Made by a program: the position numbers and the translations under genes. A DNA stretch of 5,560 nt from CAILUG01 sp038125665 (GTDB lineage Bacteria > Pseudomonadota > Gammaproteobacteria > Pseudomonadales > Pseudohongiellaceae), in NCBI GenBank assembly GCA_038125665.1, contig JAYPEI010000038.1:1-5560 (forward strand). The letters run 5' to 3'. This document shows, one piece after another, positions 1 through 5,560 of this stretch; the stretch's first letter is position 1, and each line of letters starts with the position of its first letter. The notes beneath the pieces were generated by a model, which saw nothing but the letters and a program-made list of their open reading frames with translations, was not told where the DNA came from and made no database searches.

Positions 1-1479
1 ATTCAGCTTATGGAAGCACTGCGTAAAAACGTAAATTATCGCGTCAGGATGTTAATTGACGACACCCCCAAATTGAATGGTAAAAAAATTGGTGGTTTTA
101 CCATCGTCAATCTAAATGAAGCCGCGCAAAAAATTAAGAAATTAGAAATCAAAATTTTGCTCATTGCAGAGCCAAACGACATCCTTTTTATACGTGAAAG
201 GATTTTAGAGGTACTGTCAGAACAACCACTAAAAATAAAAGCGATCCCAAGTATCTCAAGCTTGATAGCAGGTAGAACTAAAATTTCTGAGTTAGAAGAT
301 ATAAACATCGAGAGTTTATTGGGACGCAAGCCTGCAGTTCATAACTCAGAACTCATGGCTAAAGCCATCGCTGGAAAAACAATTTTGGTTACTGGTGCTG
401 GCGGGTCTATTGGTAGCGAGCTATGCCGACAAATAATTCTTTGGAAACCAAAAAAACTTATCCTGTTGGATATTTCAGAATTCGCGATTTATAAATTACT
501 TGAAGAATTGAGTGAGCTAATCGGTGGTCAAGAGATTGAGCTTATTCCCTTAATTGGATCGGTGCAGGATAGGCATTTCGTCAAAAAGGTTTTTGACCGT
601 TTTGAAATTAATACCACATATCATGCAGCTGCTTACAAGCACGTTCCATTAATGGAGCAGAATGTAATGCAATGTTTTGCAAATAATGTGCTTGGCACGC
701 TAAACGTAGCTGAATATGCCATTGCAACAAATGTGAAAAATTTTGTTCTTGTATCTACTGATAAAGCTGTAAATCCGACCAATTTCATGGGCGCGTCCAA
801 GCGATTTTCGGAAATGATCTGTCAAACTTTTTCAACAATGAATTCAAACACCTGTTTTTCGATTGTGCGTTTTGGCAATGTTCTAGGGTCTTCGGGATCA
901 GTAGTTCCGTTGTTCAAAAAACAAATCGAGAGCGGTGGACCATTGACATTAACTCACCTTGAAATAACACGCTATTTTATGACCATAGCTGAAGCATCCC
1001 AGTTGGTGATCCAAGCAGGAGCGATTGGAAAGGGAGGCGATATATTTGTTTTAGATATGGGAGAGCCAGTTAAAATTTTAGAATTAGCTAAACGAATGGC
1101 AGCTCTATCAGGATTAAAGCCTATTTTGGGTGGCAAAGAAAGGCTAGAAAATGACGAAATTGCAATAATTATTTCTGGTCTACGACCGGGTGAAAAGCTA
1201 TTTGAAGAACTTGCATATGATTCAAATTTAAAGGGAACGATACACCCTCAAATTAACACTACTGAGGAAGTGCCAATGAACCATAAGGCATTGGAAGCAT
1301 TGTTGGTGTCGGTAGGCGATGCAATTCGTGACAACGAATATCGAAAACTATATAAAATTGTTTCATCGGTCGCTAAAGATGTTGTTGACCTAGAACATTC
1401 ATGTGACGTCTTTATTGACCAGCATGTTGCCGCTGGAAATAAGAACGTGTCAACCTCTCTTCAGACCAAAATAAATTAA
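1..1479 (+). CDS. FlaA1/WbpM-type UDP-HexNAc 4,6-dehydratase (CapD family), 5'-truncated by the window
   Basis: Membrane-anchored nucleotide-sugar dehydratase that makes UDP-4-keto-6-deoxy-HexNAc, precursor of sugars such as QuiNAc, FucNAc or bacillosamine, for surface glycans. Counting from the Met at base 10, residues 8-110 match the family's first nucleotide-binding domain (YRVRMLIDD, then LLGRKP near 104). The extended SDR domain follows: GAGGSIGSE (129-137) binds NAD(P), HAAAYKHVP (205-213), STDKAVNPTN to SKR (249-265), RFGNVLGSSGSV (287-298), LRPGEKLFEEL (391-401). The usual YxxxK tyrosine is Met260 with Lys264, as in the long WbpM type. The frame is open back to base 1, giving Ile-Gln-Leu before that Met; family members read GAGxAGxQL here, so the Met is internal and roughly 140-150 N-terminal residues (four membrane helices) are missing. 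Stop TAA at 1477-1479. Family assignment is sure; exact substrate and stereochemistry are not. Confidence 0.96.
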   Translation: MQLMEALRKNVNYRVRMLIDDTPKLNGKKIGGFTIVNLNEAAQKIKKLEIKILLIAEPNDILFIRERILEVLSEQPLKIKAIPSISSLIAGRTKISELEDINIESLLGRKPAVHNSELMAKAIAGKTILVTGAGGSIGSELCRQIILWKPKKLILLDISEFAIYKLLEELSELIGGQEIELIPLIGSVQDRHFVKKVFDRFEINTTYHAAAYKHVPLMEQNVMQCFANNVLGTLNVAEYAIATNVKNFVLVSTDKAVNPTNFMGASKRFSEMICQTFSTMNSNTCFSIVRFGNVLGSSGSVVPLFKKQIESGGPLTLTHLEITRYFMTIAEASQLVIQAGAIGKGGDIFVLDMGEPVKILELAKRMAALSGLKPILGGKERLENDEIAIIISGLRPGEKLFEELAYDSNLKGTIHPQINTTEEVPMNHKALEALLVSVGDAIRDNEYRKLYKIVSSVAKDVVDLEHSCDVFIDQHVAAGNKNVSTSLQTKIN

Positions 1480-2745
1480 ACCAATGTTGGGTCACGGTCA
1501 GTAAAAATTTACAAATTTTTAGCTTTAGAAGTCCTTTAAGCTATAACTGATCTAACTACGCATTTTTACGTCATGAAATCGGTTCTGTTTTTAAAAAATT
1601 ATGTCCAGTTGTTTTCATAAAGCGCGCTACTTTATGCTTTCATAGTCAGACTTCTGAAACCGCGCAATGGTACTTGAAATTTTATGGCCTAGGGCCTAAC
1701 CCTGAAGAGCGTTTTCTGCGAGCAGCGTTGTTTCCCACTCGCGTACATCACTCATCTATTCAATACGATTAATGGAAGAAAATCCTTCACCATATACTCC
1801 TGTGAGTTTTTTTTGGTCTATCTTAATAAGGGCCAAGTAGCCTAAATTTGTTCAATTGAAATTCTTTAAAATATTATAAATGGTGTTTTTAACAACATTA
1901 ACGATGAATAACATTTCAAAGTGCATCAAAAAAACGACAGTTATGACAAACTCAAATGTTCATATCTACGAAATCTCGTTCCAAATAAAATAGACATCTA
2001 TCCAGCTGTTTTATGGAGTGGATAAGCTTCTGCACTGAAAACAATCCCCAATTATTACTAGCTTAACCCTCTGTTATTGTTGTATTTTATTGAATTAAGT
2101 TAGTGAGAAAAATAAACGTGATTGAACATTATGAGTCAATGTGCGTTGATAATTATGACCAATAATCATAGCTGTTTGACAGACACATACTCGATATGGT
2201 GCTTAATGCCTCCAACAAAGTTTTGTAAGGGCTCAAAAACGAAATGCATCTTCTGCTTTTCTACCAAACACTTTGGCGAAGGTTGGTAATAGCTGCCTAG
2301 AATAGAGGGTTTGACATTAGGTGGAGAAACACAGGTATTGATGCTAATTTTCAAATCAAAGTCAGAATAGATGCGAGGGTGTATGGATGGCCTTCGATGT
2401 TGACACCACTTTAGAAGCAACAAAATGACAACAATATTCTAGTATTGAAATTACTTTTTTGCTGAAAGGAATTACAGGGACAAACCTATATCTAGGTGTT
2501 TTTGTCATTTGTGGTAAAAGCTGATCTGGATTCAATACAAACAATTGACGAATCTACAGAAGTTGGTGAACCTAAGAACCTGTAGGGCTCAGACCCGAGT
2601 ATTGTTCAAATCATGCCAAAAATTGGCTAGATAGAATGTGACATGGTCGATTGATTTGATAGAATAAACAACCGCTAAGCATTAGGAAGCACTGTTACGA
2701 AAATATACACGTCACAACAAAAGAGTGTTCTTTCTAGACTAATAA
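1480..2745. other. 1.27 kb stretch without an intact gene, between convergent genes
   Basis: No reading frame here looks like a real gene. The longest minus-strand frames, about 85 codons (2166-2423) and 60 codons (2362-2544), overlap each other, lack recognisable motifs and have the Ser/His/Cys-rich, irregular look of chance frames. On the minus strand at about 1800-1620 one frame reads as plausible protein with scattered stops (see findings), but I cannot name it. Stops are dense in all frames and the base composition is AT-rich. I saw no terminal inverted repeats, transposase motifs, tRNA or array. A short 5-bp stem (AAAGA at 2720-2724, TCTTT at 2729-2733) follows the end of the minus-strand sugar transferase and is too weak to call a terminator. 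The most likely reading is decayed genes at a rearrangement junction in the polysaccharide locus; plain spacer is the alternative. Confidence 0.6.
1502..1521. terminator. Weak AT-only inverted repeat just after the dehydratase stop
   Basis: TAAAAATT (1502-1509) and AATTTTTA (1514-1521) are perfect 8-base reverse complements around a 4-base loop, 22 bases after the stop. The stem has no G or C, so it would be a weak terminator. It reads the same on both strands and lies between convergent genes. It could equally be chance in AT-rich DNA. Confidence 0.18.
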
Positions 2746-3294
2746 TTACTTTATACGGTCACCTGCACCTCTGCCTGCAAATGTAAGGGTTATATATTTG
2801 AAATAATTGTAAATAGACATTTCTGCGATCATGCGCGCATCTATTTGAGCCAATAATCTAGGTGTAGACATGTCAATCCCGCATATCTGCGCGAGACCAG
2901 TTATTCCAGGGCGCACATTAAATACACCAAGTGCCTCTCGTGCTTCGGTCAACTCAATTTGATTTGGTAGGCCGGGCCGCGGCCCAACTAGGCTCATGTC
3001 GCCCACAAGGACATTCCAAAGCTGCGGCAACTCATCAAGTTTAGACCGGCGTAAAAAGCGCCCGAAGTATGTCACCGCTGCTGGGCTTACTAAATGTGTT
3101 GCAATATCCTCTGTGTCCGGCAGCATGGTGCGGAATTTAATTAGTGTAAACTTATTCCCCCCACGCCCAAGGCGTGTTTGTAACAAAAAAGGCCTTCTTG
3201 TATCAAAGAATAATAATATTGTGAGCACTAGGAAAATTGGAATACCAAATCCAAGGCCAAGAAACGCCAACAAAATGTCAAACAGTCGTATCAA
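2746..3294 (-). CDS. Initiating sugar-phosphate transferase (monotopic phosphoglycosyl transferase, PglC/WcaJ C-terminal type)
   Basis: Transfers a sugar 1-phosphate from a UDP-sugar to undecaprenyl phosphate on the inner face of the cytoplasmic membrane, the first step in building a lipid-linked glycan. The 182-residue protein is complete for the small form of this family (about 180-200). Residues 1-31 form the re-entrant membrane helix with an Ile-Pro kink at 18-19. Then come QTRLGRGGNKFTLIKFRTM (39-57), KLDELPQLWNVL (85-96) with the catalytic Asp87-Glu88 pair, GDMSLVGPRPGLPNQ (98-112), VRPGITGLAQICGIDMSTP (127-145) and the GAGDRIK end, typical of a subfamily common in beta- and gammaproteobacteria. 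The start must be TTG at 3294-3292: MIRLFD matches the family start, the in-frame stop at 3321-3319 lies just upstream, and no ATG or GTG lies between. A weak ribosome site AAGG sits at 3307-3304. Sugar specificity is not readable; the nearby dehydratase suggests a 6-deoxy-HexNAc derivative. Confidence 0.95.
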   Translation of the reverse strand: MIRLFDILLAFLGLGFGIPIFLVLTILLFFDTRRPFLLQTRLGRGGNKFTLIKFRTMLPDTEDIATHLVSPAAVTYFGRFLRRSKLDELPQLWNVLVGDMSLVGPRPGLPNQIELTEAREALGVFNVRPGITGLAQICGIDMSTPRLLAQIDARMIAEMSIYNYFKYITLTFAGRGAGDRIK

Positions 3295-3330
3295 TACCCC
3301 TGGCCTTGCTCCGAACCCTTAAGCTTCGTA

Positions 3331-3372
3331 GCTCTATCGTGCTGCCAGAAACAGCTTGCCAGCTTATAGAGC
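3331..3372. repeat. Compound inverted repeat (hairpin) upstream of the intact sugar transferase
   Basis: The outer arms GCTCTAT (3331-3337) and ATAGAGC (3366-3372) are perfect 7-base reverse complements. Inside them GCTGCCA (3341-3347) and TGCCAGC (3357-3363) pair at six of seven positions, leaving a 9-base loop. No T-run follows on either strand, so it is not a standard terminator. It overlaps the -10 region of the candidate promoter and would lie at the 5' end of the transferase message. It could be an operator-like site, a leader structure, or a relic of a lost element. Confidence 0.4.
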
Positions 3373-3390
3373 ATGAAAGATATCTGTGAA
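3363..3390 (-). promoter_or_regulatory. Candidate sigma-70 promoter for the intact sugar transferase
   Basis: On the minus strand TTCACA (3390-3385, five of six to TTGACA) and TATAAG (3368-3363, five of six to TATAAT) are separated by 16 bases. Transcription would start near 3355, about 60 bases before the TTG start. It fits a gene cut off from its old operon by a dead gene, but single sites of this quality occur by chance in AT-rich DNA. Confidence 0.3.
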
Positions 3391-3710
3391 CATAGTACAT
3401 CACTCTTTTGCGATGCCCAAAACATCTCTTTATCTTGCCAGAATATGGTGTTTAGACTTGTCTTGCACCCGCATACAAACCTACACTTGGTGAATGTGGA
3501 CTGATGACACATCTCCTTTTTCAAGATATCCGATAATCATTTTTGTATTGGCCGCAAGCGGAAAAAGGAGCGAAGTCCACCATGCAAGCTATGGCAGAGT
3601 GTTGTATGAAAAAGTTTGGTGGGCAGATGACTAGCCTCCCGTAGGGGGTAACAGTAATGAAAAGAGAGGGCTTGTGATACCTAAAAACTGTCTCTTTTTC
3701 TTCTGATATG

Positions 3711-4023
3711 TAGAGCAAATCACTTAAGCAGACCTCGACCTTGAGGTAGATTAGTCAAACTGGATAAACGTATATAATTACCAATTGGATTTAACCAGGG
3801 GTCAGGATTCCGCAGCTAATGCAGAGTGACTGTCGGCGTGTAAATGGCGCATCAAGAAAATTGGATCTTTTAAAATTCAGTTATCCCGATTAATCCCGTC
3901 GCCTCCTTGGAGTATTGGCCGTTGGTATCAAAACCGTACCTATAGAGTGAGGGGTAACAGATGAAACAGGAGGATAGCAAGTGACACCAGCCCAATAGTG
4001 AAATTAAAAAATTGCTTCATCAT
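3711..4023 (-). pseudogene. Broken second initiating sugar-phosphate transferase (WcaJ/PglC-like)
   Basis: Reading from ATG at 4020 (a second ATG lies at 4023), the frame gives MKQFFNFTIGLVSLAILL, then VRF-stop-YQRPILQ, GINRDN-stop-ILK and DPIF. This follows the family pattern: re-entrant helix, VRLTSxGPILYWSDR, then IGRDNxIFKMPKFRxM. In-frame stops are at 3942-3940, 3930-3928 and 3879-3877. At about 3812 the match moves to the +1 frame and continues as NPDPWL, NPIGNYIRLSSL and LTNLPQ (3809-3741), matching NPDxxLTPIGxxIRxSSLDELPQ. The catalytic Asp-Glu is replaced by Thr-Asn. A further small deletion restores a GDLSL-like end near 3711; beyond that homology fades. The start overlaps the end of the GT4 gene by 20 bases, the usual tight spacing in such operons, so it was probably the original downstream member. 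It cannot make an active enzyme. Confidence 0.85.
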
Positions 4024-5189
4024 GTTGGTTCAGATGGCGTCTGTAGAACTCAAGCCACGCATNNNNNNNNNNTGAAACCTTGGACTGCTCGCTCCCGCGC
4101 TTGCCTTCCGAGAAACAAGCGTAACTCTTTGTCAAGCGCCATTCGCTTCATAGCTGCAGCAAAGGCTGCGGTTTGTCCCACCTCGACAAGTAAGCCACTC
4201 CTGCCATCTACGATGGCGTCAATCACACCATTGATGCGATAGGCAATTGCGGGAATGCTGCAAGCGGCCCCTTCGATGATGACCGATCCAAAACCTTCTC
4301 GGTAACTCGGCAGGAGCAGGACATCTGCTGCCACCATGAATTGTTCGGGTGTCGTTGTTTCACCCAACCATCTAATTGGTGCAACACAGCCCTCTGCCGC
4401 CTCCTGCAGTGTTTGCAGCAATTTTTCTTCGTCTGGGCCAACAACCCAAAGCTCGATGCCATGGACAGTTGTGGAAAGCTCAAGGAACGATTGAATGAGA
4501 TCAAATATCCCCTTGTCTTTAGCTAGACGACCAACAAACAGAAATACGCATGTATTCGCATCAGTGTCCATTTGTTGCCGTAGTCTTTCGCGATTAGGAG
4601 TGTCAGGGCAAAACCTACTGATGTCGACCCCTGCGATTGATCCAGAACCTAAAATTTCAATTTGGCTGTCTTGGACAACTCCTTCATCTTCTAACATACG
4701 ACACTGAGAGGCGCTATCAGCAAAAACCTTAGTGGCAAGCATTACGATAAGCTGATCAAATGCCTTGAGGATAATACGAGATAACCCTAATTTGGTTGCC
4801 CAGACCTGACCAGTAAATGTATGCCAGCGGTTAGGGACCTGGCCTATTAAGCCTGCCAACATGGCTAATAGTCCAGCCTTGGGAGTAATGCTATGTATCA
4901 CTGTTGGCTTGACTTTGCGAACCAATATAGTCAGGATCAGAAGATTTTTCAGGTCAATGCCAATTGCGACCGGTCTGGCGAATGGTATGTGGTGCACTTC
5001 TACGTTACTTTGCAAAGCAGGAGCTAGTTTGTATGCATCAAGATTGGTGCAAAGAACAACTTTGTAAATTTTTAACAAGGCACCTATATGGTTTGCCAAA
5101 AAGGCATTCACTGCAAAAGGGGTTGTTGCCACGAACATGATTGTGGGCACGTTAGCACTCCATAATTGTTCTGCTTCAGTGTTTGCCAT
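4004..5189 (-). CDS. GT4-family glycosyltransferase, interrupted by an assembly gap near its C-terminus
   Basis: Cytoplasmic GT-B retaining glycosyltransferase that would add a sugar from a nucleotide donor to the growing lipid-linked glycan. Residues 15-30 (PTIMFVATTPFAVNAF) open the N-terminal Rossmann domain, with HSITPKAG at 99-106. The C-terminal donor domain has GSGSIAGVD (181-189), FVGRLAKDKG (218-227), LPSYREGFGSVIIEGA (293-308) with the EX7E pair Glu298/Glu306, and a long GVIDAIVDGRSGLLV segment. The start ATG is 18 bases after the upstream gene's stop, with a ribosome site in between. The frame reaches GF at residue 372, then ten Ns. Kept at ten bases, the gap would end the protein as CVA-stop. 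In another frame the far side reads AWLEFYRRHLNQHDEAIF-stop (4060-4004), a normal C-terminus for this family, so I extend the gene to 4004. Linkage and sugar are not readable. Confidence 0.93.
4063..4072. other. Assembly gap (10 Ns) inside the GT4 gene
   Basis: Ten consecutive Ns are a scaffolding placeholder, not sequence. For the GT4 frame to run from Gly-Phe on one side into AWLEFYRRHL on the other, the true missing length must be a multiple of three, which ten is not. By comparison with the family I expect only a few codons, perhaps 15 to 30 bases, to be missing. Confidence 0.9.
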
Positions 5190-5192
5190 TTA

Positions 5193-5198
5193 TCACCT
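5193..5198 (-). promoter_or_regulatory. Ribosome binding site of the GT4 gene
   Basis: AGGTGA on the minus strand (5198-5193) ends three bases before the ATG at 5189-5187. It supports that start even though the protein has about 13 more residues before its first strand than many relatives. Confidence 0.6.
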
Positions 5199-5207
5199 AT
5201 TTGCTGT

Positions 5208-5560
5208 CTAGCGTTCGGACGAGACTTTGATTTCTGAAATTAGCATCTCCCATTCTTGGCGCTCTTCTTGTGTTGGGATATTGCTCTGACTAACGGCGGT
5301 GGGAAACAATAACCTGTGACGGATCTCCTTCCAACCATCGTAACCAAGTCTAACAAGCTCCACCAACCCACTAAGCAAAGAATTTATTGGCTCCTCTCTA
5401 TTTAGAAAATGCCGAACTTTCATTTTGCCCATAGAGATACGAGTGCGAAACCGCTTCTTCCAAGGAGTATGAGTGCGGATACGGTAAGCAAGAAGATGCT
5501 CCGGGAGTGTGTGATAGCAACTTGAGTAATGTGCCCGAAGCAAAAGCTCTTGATCTTCGC
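5208..5560 (-). CDS. GT2-family glycosyltransferase, C-terminal end only (5' end beyond the window)
   Basis: About 116 C-terminal residues, open to the window edge; the TTG at 5543-5541 is an internal Leu, not a start. The visible part begins with EDQELLLRAH, the ED-x5-R segment of GT-A fold family 2 enzymes in which an acidic residue acts as catalytic base. It goes on with LPEHLLAYRI, the typical following LPExLLxYR strand, then a basic stretch (TPWKKRFRTR, GKMKVRHFL) and a C-terminal helical tail. The family usually has 250-320 residues, so well over half is missing. Stop TAG at 5210-5208, 18 bases before the GT4 start, which makes the two genes one operon. It would add a sugar to the glycan on the cytoplasmic side of the membrane; donor and linkage cannot be told. 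The call rests on a short segment with characteristic motifs. Confidence 0.8.
   Translation of the reverse strand, partial: EDQELLLRAHYSSCYHTLPEHLLAYRIRTHTPWKKRFRTRISMGKMKVRHFLNREEPINSLLSGLVELVRLGYDGWKEIRHRLLFPTAVSQSNIPTQEERQEWEMLISEIKVSSER

Larger units (their letters stand above)
3295..3710. other. Spacer between the intact and the broken sugar transferase
   Basis: No supportable gene. Two minus-strand frames of 65 (3718-3521) and 77 codons (3524-3291) have only TTG starts, an odd residue mix (many Cys, Phe, Trp) and no motif. By length, the missing C-terminal third of the broken sugar transferase should lie in about 3710-3460. A faint echo of its PGLTGWAQI segment may exist at about 3655-3620 (TPYGRLVIC), but this is too weak to annotate. 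The stretch also holds the candidate promoter and the hairpin listed separately. Confidence 0.5.

Noticed and set aside
10..12. ATG at base 10 as start of the dehydratase
   Set aside because: The frame is open upstream to base 1, and Ile-Gln-Leu followed by Met-Glu-Ala-Leu matches the interior of the first nucleotide-binding domain, so this Met is internal.
36..329. 97-codon minus-strand open frame
   Set aside because: Lies antisense within the well-supported dehydratase domain; no motif of its own.
2166..2544. Two overlapping minus-strand open frames of 85 and 60 codons
   Set aside because: They overlap in different frames, carry no domain or membrane segment, have no clear ribosome site, and look like chance frames in non-coding DNA. 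I could not match them to a transposase family.
2996..3322. 108-codon plus-strand open frame
   Set aside because: Antisense shadow of the intact sugar transferase; Arg/Ser/Pro-rich mirror composition and no motif.
3555..3700. Possible insertion-sequence remnant
   Set aside because: The stretch looked vaguely familiar, but I could find no inverted ends, target duplication or transposase motif, so I do not claim it.
3291..3718. Minus-strand frames of 65 and 77 codons, chained by TTGA overlaps and leading into the sugar transferase start
   Set aside because: All starts are TTG, residue composition is unlike a real protein, and the first frame begins inside the remnant of the broken transferase in a different frame. 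The overlap chain is most simply coincidence.
4341..5067. Several plus-strand frames of 60 to 70 codons and one minus-strand frame of 93 codons (4223-4504)
   Set aside because: All lie within the GT4 gene in other frames or on the other strand; the GT4 motifs settle which frame is coding.
5541..5543. TTG as start of a small 111-residue protein
   Set aside because: Residues upstream (EDQEL) complete a GT2 motif and the frame continues to the window edge, so the gene is truncated rather than small.

Overview
The window is a piece of a bacterial surface-polysaccharide locus (O-antigen, capsule or exopolysaccharide). Protein style in the FlaA1/WbpM-type dehydratase, the monotopic phosphoglycosyl transferase and the GT4/GT2 glycosyltransferases points to a beta- or gammaproteobacterium; the genus cannot be fixed from sequence alone. 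By eye the dehydratase gene is AT-rich (about 38% GC in the lines I counted), while the glycosyltransferase side is mostly richer (about 40 to 58% in sampled lines). This fits the mosaic make-up of such loci.

Layout. Positions 1-1479 (+) hold the C-terminal three quarters of a FlaA1/WbpM-type nucleotide-sugar 4,6-dehydratase whose 5' end lies outside the window. Positions 1480-2745 hold no intact gene and look like decayed or spacer DNA. Positions 2746-3294 (-) hold a complete initiating sugar-phosphate transferase with a TTG start. Positions 3295-3710 are spacer with a candidate promoter and a hairpin. Positions 3711-4023 (-) hold a clearly recognisable but broken second initiating sugar-phosphate transferase: three in-frame stops, at least one frameshift and a lost catalytic Asp-Glu pair. 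Positions 4004-5189 (-) hold a GT4 glycosyltransferase interrupted near its C-terminus by a 10-N assembly gap. Positions 5208-5560 (-) hold the C-terminal end of a GT2 glycosyltransferase that runs off the window.

How the parts fit. The minus-strand set GT2 > GT4 > (dead transferase) reads as one old operon: GT2 and GT4 are 18 bases apart, and GT4 overlaps the dead transferase by 20 bases. The intact transferase further downstream belongs to a different subfamily (GIDMSTP near the C-terminus, GAGDR ending). It could have replaced the dead one as the enzyme that loads the first sugar-phosphate onto undecaprenyl phosphate. The dehydratase would make the UDP-4-keto-6-deoxy-HexNAc precursor from which that first sugar is commonly built. 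It is convergent with the transferase cluster, which is unusual for genes that normally lie in tandem.

The most informative observations are the broken second transferase, the evidence that the N-run is not its true length (the reading frame resumes as AWLEFYRRHL after the gap), and the 1.27 kb gene-free stretch at the convergent junction. I saw no tRNA, rRNA, CRISPR array, complete insertion sequence or defence system.
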